Assembly (NCBI RefSeq): GCF_003254575.1
Contig: NZ_QJUA01000035.1
Span: 1 to 61,486, forward strand
DNA from: Mycobacterium kyogaense
GTDB taxonomy: Bacteria; Actinomycetota; Actinomycetes; Mycobacteriales; Mycobacteriaceae
Length of the DNA: 61,486 nt
Reading direction: 5' to 3'
Both the position numbers and the translations under genes were made by a program. This document shows positions 33,350-40,797 of this stretch, in pieces; position 1 is the stretch's first letter; the number at the start of each line of letters is the position of its first letter. The notes below the pieces were generated by a model. It saw nothing but the letters and a program-made list of their open reading frames with translations, had not been told where the DNA came from and ran no database searches.

Positions 33350-33845
33350 GGCGAGGCACCCGGTGCAGCTCGACGTCGCTGAGCTGTCCCCCGGCTGCCG
33401 TCGCGTTCATGTAGGTGCAGTGGGGCTGGCGGCGGCGATCGGTCGGCGAGCCGGGGTTGAGCAGCCGCAGACCACTCTCTGCGGTGGTGTCCCACGGGAT
33501 GTGGCTGTGGCCGAACACCAGCACGTCGGTGTCGGGGTAGGCCTTGGCCATGCGCGCCTCGCGGCCGGCCGCACCGCCCGTCTCGTGGGTGACTGTGAAA
33601 CGCAGCCCGCCCAACTCGACGTCGGCACGCTCGGGCAGCCGGCGACGCAGCTCGTCGCCGTCGTTGTTGCCCCAGCACGCCACCAGCCGCCGGGAACGCT
33701 GCTCGAGAGCGTCGAGCAGTTCCGGCTCCACCCAATCCCCGGCGTGGATGACCACGTCGGCCTCGTCGACCTCCTCCCACACCTGCGGCGGCAGATCTTT
33801 GGCCCGCTTCGGCACGTGCGTGTCGGCGATCAGGAGGAGGCGCAC
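33342..33845 (-). CDS. Metallophosphoesterase (YfcE/MJ0936-type)
   Basis: 167 residues with the full dimetal set: 'LLIADTHVPKRA' (DxH), 'IHAGDWVEPEL' (GD), 'WGNNDGDELR' (GNxD), 'VTHETGG' and 'LVFGHSHIPWD' (GHxH). Small YfcE-type enzymes hydrolyse phosphodiesters such as 2',3'-cAMP or model substrates. GTG start. Overlaps the downstream MmcQ/YjbR gene by 8 nt. Its 5' end faces the WXG100 toxin island, whose promoter lies in the 76-nt gap. Confidence 0.9.
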   Translation of the reverse strand: MRLLLIADTHVPKRAKDLPPQVWEEVDEADVVIHAGDWVEPELLDALEQRSRRLVACWGNNDGDELRRRLPERADVELGGLRFTVTHETGGAAGREARMAKAYPDTDVLVFGHSHIPWDTTAESGLRLLNPGSPTDRRRQPHCTYMNATAAGGQLSDVELHRVPRRE

Positions 33846-33908
33846 GTCACCACCCTAGAGCCTGGCGGCGTCGCGAAATTGGCGCACGGACCCCCTCTCG
33901 GGGACCCA

Positions 33909-33914
33909 TAGGCT
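33909..33914 (+). promoter_or_regulatory. -10 hexamer of the WXG100/toxin operon (leaderless)
   Basis: TAGGCT ends 7 nt before the GTG at 33922, the same hexamer and spacing as at 12451. It predicts transcription of the toxin operon from the start codon. Confidence 0.55.
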
Positions 33915-33921
33915 CTTTGCC

Positions 33922-34572
33922 GTGGAGCGTTCGGTCGAGGTGGTGGTGTCGGAGCTGCAGGCGGCGTCCGAGCGGCTGCGCGACGCCGGGCAACGGCTGC
34001 AGGACGGGCTGTCCAGCGTGGACCTGGAGACGCGGCAGCTGCTGGGTTCGGGCTGGAAGGGTGGGGCGGCCTCGGCCTACGGGCCGGCGTGGGATCAGTG
34101 GCACACCGGCGCCGGCCAGGTGGTCCGCGGACTGCAGTCGATGGCCGACCTGCTGAGCCTTGCCGGCAAGGAGTACGCCAAGACAGACCAGCAGTCCGGC
34201 GACGCCCTGAACGCGACGATGCAGGGCGGCGGAGGTGCGCCTTCTGGAGGTGGTGGCGGCGGAAGCGGGGCTCTGAGTGCGGCGCCGGCGGCTTCCGTGG
34301 CGGGCGGTGGGGTTGCTGCTGCACCCTCCTCCGAGCCGCTGACGGGGTTGGCCAAGGCAATGGACCTCGATCAGCTCGGGTCGGTCGCGGAGTCTGCACA
34401 GTCGGCACCCCAGCAGCTCGGCGGCTTCTTGCAGCAGGGGGCGCAGATGGCCGGCGGATTCGTGGAACAGATCTCGTCCCTGGTCGAGGGCGCGGCGCAG
34501 GGCGGCGAGGCGCCCGCACCCGAACCGCCGCACGACCCTGATCGCGATTCGACGCGCAAGGACGAGCGATGA
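33922..34572 (+). CDS. WXG100-family protein with Gly-rich linker and C-terminal extension (EsxF-like)
   Basis: 216 residues. The first 95 form a WXG100 helical hairpin with the turn motif 'LGSGWKGGAASAYGPAWDQW'. A Gly/Ser/Ala linker (about 100-130) and an extra helical tail with 'GLAKAMDLDQLGSVAES' follow, then an acidic/basic end. Typical EsxF-like proteins are about 100 residues, so the extension is unusual. It overlaps the second WXG100 gene as ATGA, and the two probably pair for ESX (type VII) export of the downstream CpnT-like toxin. No ESX core gene is in the window. Confidence 0.85.
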   Translation: MERSVEVVVSELQAASERLRDAGQRLQDGLSSVDLETRQLLGSGWKGGAASAYGPAWDQWHTGAGQVVRGLQSMADLLSLAGKEYAKTDQQSGDALNATMQGGGGAPSGGGGGGSGALSAAPAASVAGGGVAAAPSSEPLTGLAKAMDLDQLGSVAESAQSAPQQLGGFLQQGAQMAGGFVEQISSLVEGAAQGGEAPAPEPPHDPDRDSTRKDER

Positions 34573-34859
34573 GCGCGCTGATCGTCGACTTCGATGCGCT
34601 GCGCGCCGCGATCCGTCACATGGAGGAGTTCGGCCGCGAGGTCACCGAATGTCTCGACGACATCGAGAACACGATGGCGATGCTGCGCGGATCGTGGCAA
34701 GGTGCCGCCTCCGACGCCCAGGACCAGGCGCAGAAGCAGTGGGAGACCGGTGCGGAGCAGATGAAGGAGGCGCTCGCCGCGCTGCAGAAGGTCGCCGACA
34801 CCGCGCACAAGAACTACACCGACGCCGTCGCCAAGAACGGTGAGATGTGGCAGGTATGA
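34569..34859 (+). CDS. WXG100-family protein (EsxE-like)
   Basis: 96 residues, a single WXG100 hairpin. The turn motif is 'MLRGSWQGAASDAQDQAQKQ', with a coiled N-terminal helix ('LRAAIRHMEEFGREVTECLD') and a C-terminal 'ALAALQKVADTAHKNY'. It overlaps the previous WXG100 gene by 4 nt and lies 18 nt before the large toxin gene, matching the esxF-esxE-cpnT order of M. tuberculosis as I know it. Predicted to heterodimerise with its neighbour and be secreted with or help export the toxin. Confidence 0.9.
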   Translation: MSALIVDFDALRAAIRHMEEFGREVTECLDDIENTMAMLRGSWQGAASDAQDQAQKQWETGAEQMKEALAALQKVADTAHKNYTDAVAKNGEMWQV

Positions 34860-34877
34860 CCATCGGGGGGCCACGCG

Positions 34878-37613
34878 GTGCGGATCGAGGTTGACCCGGA
34901 GGCGCTGATCGCCGCGGGTCAGCAGACCGGTGCCATCGGCGCGCAACTGGCTCGGCTCTCAGATGCGTTGGGTACGGCGCTGGCCGGCGGCATTTCTTCG
35001 GGCATGGACCCGGCGGGGATGAACTTCGGGCTGAAGTACGGCCATCAGGCGGGCGAGTTCACTTCTGCGGTCGCGGACGCGGCCAACGCCTTCAACGCCG
35101 TCGGCATGCTCTTGCAGGCCACCGGCTACAACTATCGCAACGCCGATGCCGCGGCGACGATCGGCGGGCCTGGCCCCACGGGCGGCGTCGGCGCAGAGCC
35201 TGGCAAAGCCTTGCCCGCGCATGTGCCGCCCGGCCCCAACGGCGTCACTGTCCCGCCGCCGGACAAGTGGTACCTGATCCAACCGTTCCTTCAGGTGCTG
35301 CCCGGCATCGGATTCTTCGCCGGTGCCGCGATGACGTGGCCGTCGGGCAACGCGCCGATCATGGGGGTGACGGCGACGCAGTGGCGCAACTTCGCCACCG
35401 GGTTCGCGCTGATCGAGCCGCAGCTCACCGGCATCAAGAATGCCGTTGCCGCGCAACAGGTCCCCGAGGGCGGCGCGATGAAGACCGCGCTGGAGAGTCT
35501 GGGCACCGCGATCTCGTCGCTCGCCGACGTGTCGAACTCTGTCGCGCAGTCGATCACTGATTTTGCGAACGGCGTCCAGGAGACCCAGGACGCGATCCGC
35601 CGAATCCTCGACCGGCTGTCGCTGGACGGCCTGTGGGACACGGTGAAAGGCATATTCACCGGAGAAGCCGACGACATCCTGCGCGAAGTAGCGCACGACA
35701 TCGGCACGGTGCTGCACAATTTCCAGAATCAGGTCAAGGGCCTTGTCGGCCTGCTCGATGAGCTGACCGGCCTCATCGGGGACGCGGCGACGGCGTTCCA
35801 GAAATGGATCCGGCCCATCCTGGTGGAGACGTTCGGCGACCGAGTCGGCAACGATCTGGCGAATGCCGTGACGCTGTACACCGACATCCAAGTGGGCGCG
35901 GTCACCGGGTTGATCGGCACCGTGTCGGGGATCGTGGCGATGGCCGACCCGGACACCTGGAAGGGCATGGCCGAGATGGCGCTCTCGGTCGCCAAGGACC
36001 CGTCCACACTGCCCGATGTCCTGATCAACATGGGCAAGGAGTTCGTCGCGTGGGACAAGTGGTCGGGTGACCATCCGGGCCGCGCCGCGGGCGAGGCGGC
36101 GTTCAACATCGGTTCGCTGTTCGTTCCCGGCGGCGCGCTGTCGAAGACCGGCAGCGTCGCCAAGGGCCTGAACCTGAGCCGACGCGTGCTCGAGGAAGGT
36201 CGTCTGCCCAAGGTCGGTGAGCTGGGCAGCTGGACACGCGGGACGCCGAGTCGCATTGAGACACCGCATGTTCCGGAGTTCAACCCCTCTGGTCCCGGCG
36301 GGGTGCCGCCACTGCGGCCGGAGACGATTTCGGGTGGGGCGGGACCTGGGTCTGTTGGCGCGGGTCCGGCGCCGGGCGGGTCGACGCCGTCGGGTGGCTC
36401 GCAGTCAGGCAGCGGCCCGTCGGGTGGCGGCCCGCGTACTGGTGAGCCGTCGGCGCCGAATGGGCGGCCGTCTGGTTCGGGTGCTGAGGGTGGTTCCGGT
36501 CCACGCGCACCGGTCGGCGAGGCGCCTTCTCCAAACGGATCGTCGCCGGGCGGGTCGACGCCGTCGGCGTCACCCGGCGGAGGCCCCGAATCTGGTGGCG
36601 GATCGACAACGCCGCACGGACCGTCGGGCGGGGCGCCGGAAGCGCCGACAGAAACCTCAGCACACTCGGCTCCTTCAGCTACGCCGGCGCCCGAAGCATC
36701 TAGCGCAGGCGGCGGCTTGGAATCGGGCCGGCACAGTGTCGGGTCATCAGATGCCGGCGGGAATCACGATCAACCCCTGACTCCCGATGGCACACACCCG
36801 GGAAGTCCGGAATCCCATGCGGCCGGCGATCAGCCTCCGCCGGGAGATGATCACCACACTCCGCCCGGAGACGACACTGCGCGCGACGAGCACGCACGGG
36901 TCTACTCGATGATGGACGGCAGCGAGCACACTACGTCCTTCGCTCCTGAGCAACTCCTCGACAACCATCGAGTAGATGAGGCTCTTGCGGCGAGCGGCGT
37001 CAGCAAGAGCGACTTCGTCGACTTGGTCAACACGCCGACTGATGCTCTGACAGCAGATCAACGTCACCTGTTGACCAATGTTCGCGACGCCTTGCCCGCG
37101 CCGACAGCTGACACCGTTATGCAGAAAGTCATTCCACCGGGGTTCTTCCATAACGACGGGCATTTCGTTCAAAGCCGTGCTGACGACTACATCATGGGTG
37201 GCGACTTCGACGCCGATCAAATCAAAGGATCGGTCACTGTTGCCGATGACACCGCCCATCTTTCTGACCCCTCGAAGATCTACGACGGTTTGCGTCTGGA
37301 CTACTCCGGCACACACTTTGATCCATCTGATGCGGGCACACATATCATTCGCTTCCAAGCCGATCCGGAATCGTTGGGAGATTACGAGGTACCGAGGAAT
37401 TCGGCGATGGGCGGCGACGCCTCTTACGACGCGTGGTCCGATCCATTCACAGGTAACGGCTTCACGAAGGCGGTTGACGATGTTATCCCTGAATACGTGG
37501 CCAACGACATCACCATGAGGGACGGAGCCGAGATGTGGGAGGTACTCGACGACGGCAACCAACGTTTGGTGGCCGTGTTGCGAGACAAAGAGTGGATACC
37601 GCAGGGCAACTAA
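34878..37613 (+). CDS. CpnT-like ESX-exported polymorphic toxin with a non-TNT C-terminal domain
   Basis: 911 residues. Residues 1-440 resemble the channel-forming N-terminal domain of CpnT: 'MRIEVDPEALIAAGQQTG', 'MTWPSGNAPIM', 'WRNFATGFALIE', 'AAQQVPEGGAMKTALES' and 'FVPGGALSKTGSVAKGL'. Residues about 460-670 are a Gly/Pro/Ser-rich linker. The last 220 residues ('VYSMMDGSEHTTSF' to the end) form a separate domain with 'IPPGFFHNDGHFVQSRADDY', 'YDGLRLDYSG' and 'DPFTGNGFTKAVDDVIPEY'. It lacks the TNT NAD-glycohydrolase motifs and I cannot assign it. GC falls in the 3' part. Five immunity-like genes follow. Predicted secreted toxin; activity unknown. Confidence 0.8.
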   Translation: MRIEVDPEALIAAGQQTGAIGAQLARLSDALGTALAGGISSGMDPAGMNFGLKYGHQAGEFTSAVADAANAFNAVGMLLQATGYNYRNADAAATIGGPGPTGGVGAEPGKALPAHVPPGPNGVTVPPPDKWYLIQPFLQVLPGIGFFAGAAMTWPSGNAPIMGVTATQWRNFATGFALIEPQLTGIKNAVAAQQVPEGGAMKTALESLGTAISSLADVSNSVAQSITDFANGVQETQDAIRRILDRLSLDGLWDTVKGIFTGEADDILREVAHDIGTVLHNFQNQVKGLVGLLDELTGLIGDAATAFQKWIRPILVETFGDRVGNDLANAVTLYTDIQVGAVTGLIGTVSGIVAMADPDTWKGMAEMALSVAKDPSTLPDVLINMGKEFVAWDKWSGDHPGRAAGEAAFNIGSLFVPGGALSKTGSVAKGLNLSRRVLEEGRLPKVGELGSWTRGTPSRIETPHVPEFNPSGPGGVPPLRPETISGGAGPGSVGAGPAPGGSTPSGGSQSGSGPSGGGPRTGEPSAPNGRPSGSGAEGGSGPRAPVGEAPSPNGSSPGGSTPSASPGGGPESGGGSTTPHGPSGGAPEAPTETSAHSAPSATPAPEASSAGGGLESGRHSVGSSDAGGNHDQPLTPDGTHPGSPESHAAGDQPPPGDDHHTPPGDDTARDEHARVYSMMDGSEHTTSFAPEQLLDNHRVDEALAASGVSKSDFVDLVNTPTDALTADQRHLLTNVRDALPAPTADTVMQKVIPPGFFHNDGHFVQSRADDYIMGGDFDADQIKGSVTVADDTAHLSDPSKIYDGLRLDYSGTHFDPSDAGTHIIRFQADPESLGDYEVPRNSAMGGDASYDAWSDPFTGNGFTKAVDDVIPEYVANDITMRDGAEMWEVLDDGNQRLVAVLRDKEWIPQGN

Positions 37614-38023
37614 TGGAAACTCCTGTGAGCGCTGCATTAGCGGAGTACCGCGGCAAGCAGTTCCCGATTGTCTTCAGCGACACTGACTGGGTAGCTCTCG
37701 GAATTGACCCCGATACCGAGATACCCGACGCCTTCGCCTTTGGCGACTTTCCGTCCGGTTTCGGACACCGACAGAGGTGGGCGAAAGTCCCTCGCACCAG
37801 TCTCGACGGAATCATTCATCGACGTGTTCGGGGAACGATCCGCGGCCACCACCTCACACTGAAAAAGCACCTACCGGACGGCCGAATATGCGTGGACTTC
37901 ATTGGCCCACCCGGCGTGGCGCGTGAACTGGGCCTGGACGGGGACCAATACATGGGGTGGAGTGGATTGTTCAAGCCAGAAGACTTCGACACCATTGAAG
38001 TGGAAGAGACGCGTCGTGCCTGA
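37613..38023 (+). CDS. Candidate cognate immunity protein of the CpnT-like toxin
   Basis: 136 residues, no signal peptide, acidic to neutral. The ATG shares a base with the toxin stop (TAATG), the tight coupling expected of a cognate immunity gene. Visible segments are 'YRGKQFPIVFSDTDWVALG', 'FASGFGHRQRW'-like 'FPSGFGHRQRW' and 'VDFIGPPGVARELGLDGDQY'. I do not recognise a named family. GC is lower than in flanking core genes. It overlaps the next gene by 8 nt. Confidence 0.65.
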   Translation: METPVSAALAEYRGKQFPIVFSDTDWVALGIDPDTEIPDAFAFGDFPSGFGHRQRWAKVPRTSLDGIIHRRVRGTIRGHHLTLKKHLPDGRICVDFIGPPGVARELGLDGDQYMGWSGLFKPEDFDTIEVEETRRA

Positions 38024-38825
38024 CCGTCTCATTCTGCAGAAGTTGCTCAACTCCGCCCTCGCAACTGCCATCGTCGACACTGGCGATGACCAGGTGGGCG
38101 GATACGTGTCGGATGCGGCAGCAGCTGCCAATCTACGAACGCCACAACAACTTCTGGCTGCCTACGGTGTCGAGGGGGCACCGCAGTTCGTTGACGTGGT
38201 TCGTTTCGAACAACCCCGCCTCGCGTCGTTGCGACCGCCCGACGATGCGCCGCGCCCCTGGCCGACCTTCCCGAACGGCTTCCTTCGTGGCGACTCGCTC
38301 GCTCGAGTCTGGTCCATGAGCCGAACTCGATACCCCTACGGATCTGAGTACTGGCGAATTCGAGCCGACGGCGAGCAGAAAATCCTTTCGCGTTATGAAG
38401 GCGTCGCACGCGGCTGGCGCAACGCGAAGCAATGGCGGCCGCCCAGCCCACTGGTCGGCACACTGGGTCGGTGGCGCGGCAACGAATACTTCGCCGACGT
38501 CGCCGCCGAGAACGTTCACCTGACCGCCATCACCGCCGACGGCCCGGAAGGTTTTGAGCCCGTCCGTGCCAACGTGTGGTCATCAAGCGTTCCGCTTGCC
38601 GACACCGAAATCTTCGAGCGTGTCTACACCGCCGATCTCGACGGCGTCCCAGTCCGCATCGTGCGCACGTCGGGAAGAACCGCCGAACTGCTGTTACTCA
38701 CGGATGAACCTGATAGCGCGCAACGAATCGGCGCCGGTTTGACCGAGCCCGGTGTCTACGAAATCGTCGTTGATACTGAGCGACTCAGCAATATACGGGG
38801 AATTGAGAATCAGTGGGCCCCCTGA
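38016..38825 (+). CDS. Hypothetical protein of the toxin island
   Basis: 269 residues from a GTG at 38016 that overlaps the upstream stop by 8 nt. The region about 95-190 ('YPYGSEYWRIRADGEQKI', 'RGWRNAKQWRPPSPLVGTLG') is Trp- and Arg-rich, and the C-terminal half contains 'VYTADLDGVPVRIVRTSGRT'. It has no signal peptide or membrane segment and no known catalytic motif. It could be an immunity protein or a solitary toxin-associated domain; I cannot decide. Lower GC than the core genome and packed into the same operon. Confidence 0.6.
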   Translation: MPDRLILQKLLNSALATAIVDTGDDQVGGYVSDAAAAANLRTPQQLLAAYGVEGAPQFVDVVRFEQPRLASLRPPDDAPRPWPTFPNGFLRGDSLARVWSMSRTRYPYGSEYWRIRADGEQKILSRYEGVARGWRNAKQWRPPSPLVGTLGRWRGNEYFADVAAENVHLTAITADGPEGFEPVRANVWSSSVPLADTEIFERVYTADLDGVPVRIVRTSGRTAELLLLTDEPDSAQRIGAGLTEPGVYEIVVDTERLSNIRGIENQWAP

Positions 38826-38853
38826 TGTATGCGTTTCATTGGAAGGTACTTCC

Positions 38854-39537
38854 ATGCCTCATCTGACCATCGACAGCATCGATTGGGACCAGTCGGGAGG
38901 CGGGCTGCCGTACGCCATCCCCGAGCTACAAAGCCAACTTCCGGTGAACGGACGCGTGGCGCGGCAAATACCCGGCCCCGACAGAGACGACTACTTCTTC
39001 GTCGTTCTGAAGCCGCCTATACGCTTCCATCCCCAGACCGACTTCGACTGGAGTCGAACGCAACCCGAGTTTCACGGACGTGACGACGCCGGTGCCTTCC
39101 TGCGTATCTACGCGGTGATCGTATGCAGTCTGGCTGTAGGCACGCAGTTGCACAACGGTATGAAGAGCTTTCCCGTGCAGCTTGCATTGGTGATCGACAA
39201 CACCGTTGGCCGAGATGAGCGTCTGGCGTTCGAGAAATGCGAGTACGCCGGGCAGGCCTTGGTGAGCGACGTTCCCAGTCCGAGCAATTCCATCGAACTC
39301 ACGAAGCTCGCCGACTCTCCCTGGGAATGGACACTTTACGAGACGAGCGACCGCTCATTCGTCCTTCGGGTGATGTTCTCTGAAGGCCCCTACAAGATCG
39401 ATGTGGGTCGCTACTTCCTGATGCAGGGAGGACTCAGACCCGACGATCCCGCCGATGTTGCTGAGCGCATCAAACGCGACTACCCACATGTCGACTTCAC
39501 TGAACTCTCGAAGAGAGATGTCTCACATTCGGTTTGA
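38854..39537 (+). CDS. Hypothetical protein of the toxin island (immunity candidate)
   Basis: 227 residues. The ATG at 38854 has GGAAGG seven bases upstream; a longer in-frame start at 38752 lies inside the previous gene. Segments include 'SIDWDQSGGGLPYAIPELQ', 'FLRIYAVIVCSLAVGTQLH' (hydrophobic but short) and 'ERIKRDYPHVDFTEL'. No family is recognised. Position and size fit an immunity protein for a polymorphic toxin, possibly an orphan against a toxin not encoded here (inference). Confidence 0.6.
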   Translation: MPHLTIDSIDWDQSGGGLPYAIPELQSQLPVNGRVARQIPGPDRDDYFFVVLKPPIRFHPQTDFDWSRTQPEFHGRDDAGAFLRIYAVIVCSLAVGTQLHNGMKSFPVQLALVIDNTVGRDERLAFEKCEYAGQALVSDVPSPSNSIELTKLADSPWEWTLYETSDRSFVLRVMFSEGPYKIDVGRYFLMQGGLRPDDPADVAERIKRDYPHVDFTELSKRDVSHSV

Positions 39538-39571
39538 CGGTGTCCCAGCATCGACGAAGGGAACGATCTAG

Positions 39572-40012
39572 GTGCATCCCGAAGGGGCCACCTCGACCTT
39601 CGCCGATCAGGTCAAGGCAATCGTTGGCCGGTCTCTCTCGCGCCGAGGATTCACCTTCGACCGCGCCATCACGGTGGATGAGGACGGGCGCAACGCGGCG
39701 GCTGTGTTTTTCCGAAACCGGGACTGCTTGATCCAAATCTATTGGTCCCAGCGTGCAGGCGAGCTGAATTGCATGATCGCTCCACCTGATGCGGCCTACG
39801 AACACGGGCTGTACGACAGATCAGCGAAGTGGCGCTATCTCAATGAATTTGTCGCCAGGCCCGATTTCCCACTCGAGCAGCTCACCGAACTCCTCGAGGC
39901 TGACAAGGTCCATTTCCAGAACCAGGACACGTGGCTCACCTGGCTCGGCACTCGAATAGACGATTACTACGACTCCGCACTGGCCGGCATCAAAGGTCGA
40001 AAGCCATCATGA
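39572..40012 (+). CDS. Immunity-like protein of the toxin island
   Basis: 146 residues from a GTG at 39572 with GAAGGGA upstream. The sequence reads like a small alpha/beta immunity protein: 'FADQVKAIVGRSLSRRGFTF', 'AAVFFRNRDCLIQIYWSQRA', 'SAKWRYLNEFVARPDFPL' and 'ELLEADKVHF'. No signal or membrane segment. Its stop overlaps the next ATG as ATGA. No named family can be given; an immunity role is inferred from context. Confidence 0.6.
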   Translation: MHPEGATSTFADQVKAIVGRSLSRRGFTFDRAITVDEDGRNAAAVFFRNRDCLIQIYWSQRAGELNCMIAPPDAAYEHGLYDRSAKWRYLNEFVARPDFPLEQLTELLEADKVHFQNQDTWLTWLGTRIDDYYDSALAGIKGRKPS

Positions 40013-40791
40013 ACATCACTGAGCTGCGGCGAGCTCTTCGCGCCATGGAGATACCGGACCGAGTGCTGGCTCGCGGAGGTCAGGCGGAGTATTCCTGGTG
40101 CGTCGAGCCCGGCGCTGATGGCCTCTGGGAGGTGTACTGGTACGAGCGCGGCAACAAGAACAACTTGGTCCGGGTCTCCAACGAATCCGAGGCTTGCTAC
40201 CAGCTGTTGGGGCGACTCGCCTACAGCCAACTGTTGGGCGGAACTCTCGCCGCGAGAAAAGCCTACAACCACCAGTCATCGCCGGAACTGTCACAGTCTC
40301 TCGTCCAATGGGCGCGAGCAGCTGGCTACGCCCTGACGGCTGACAGTCAGACGGGCGCTGCGATCTTGTGGTCTGATCCCGGCGGAGAGACCCGCTTCTA
40401 CGTCCGGCGACGCTTTGATGGCGTCTTCGTCCTGACATCGTCGCAGCGAGCGTCGCGGGAACACTTCGAACTGGGTGCGCCCACCGTCGAGATCCTGGAA
40501 AGGCACCTTTTCGATCTCTTCGGCTCGAGCATCCGATATCGAAAAGGACTCCCGTTCTTGCGTTTACCGACTGCTCTCGGTTCTCTCGCCGCCGGCTTCG
40601 ACATCAGCGACGAAGATCCCGACGGCTTCTGCAGGCTCGTCGACAGAGACGCTCGAGTAGTCGCCTTTGGTCACGGTGGCAGCACCGGCGTATCGAAATC
40701 CGTGAAGCTCTCTCACCTCGTATCAGCCCCAGTGACCGACATCATCGCGTCCTTCGAGAATCCCGAAGGCCATCCGCTGTTCCGGGTGTGA
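40009..40791 (+). CDS. Two-domain immunity-like protein with C-terminal Imm61/TNT-immunity-like domain
   Basis: 260 residues in two parts. Residues about 1-85 ('MNITELRRALRAMEIPDRVL', 'GLWEVYWYERGNKNNLVRVS', 'ACYQLLGRLAYSQLL') form a small ERG-motif domain often found near actinobacterial toxins. Residues about 100-260 have 'GETRFYVRRRFDGVFVLTSS', 'PTVEILERHLFDLFGSSIRY' and 'DIIASFENPEGHPLF', which match my memory of the Imm61 family that includes the CpnT/TNT antitoxin. A fusion of two immunity modules is suggested. The local toxin is not TNT-like, so this may be an orphan immunity gene. Confidence 0.6.
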   Translation: MNITELRRALRAMEIPDRVLARGGQAEYSWCVEPGADGLWEVYWYERGNKNNLVRVSNESEACYQLLGRLAYSQLLGGTLAARKAYNHQSSPELSQSLVQWARAAGYALTADSQTGAAILWSDPGGETRFYVRRRFDGVFVLTSSQRASREHFELGAPTVEILERHLFDLFGSSIRYRKGLPFLRLPTALGSLAAGFDISDEDPDGFCRLVDRDARVVAFGHGGSTGVSKSVKLSHLVSAPVTDIIASFENPEGHPLFRV

Positions 40792-40797
40792 CGCTAG

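Noticed and set aside
34959..36269. 436-codon minus-strand frame inside the toxin gene
   Set aside because: Antisense to the CpnT-like N-terminal domain. No motif and shadow-type composition.
36891..37613. TNT (NAD glycohydrolase) identity for the toxin C-terminus
   Set aside because: The RxGGxxGKYL-like and His/Gln motifs of TNT as I know them are absent, and the order of conserved segments differs.
38752..38853. Upstream ATG extension of the hypothetical gene at 38854
   Set aside because: The extension overlaps the previous gene, and the internal ATG has an optimal ribosome-binding site.
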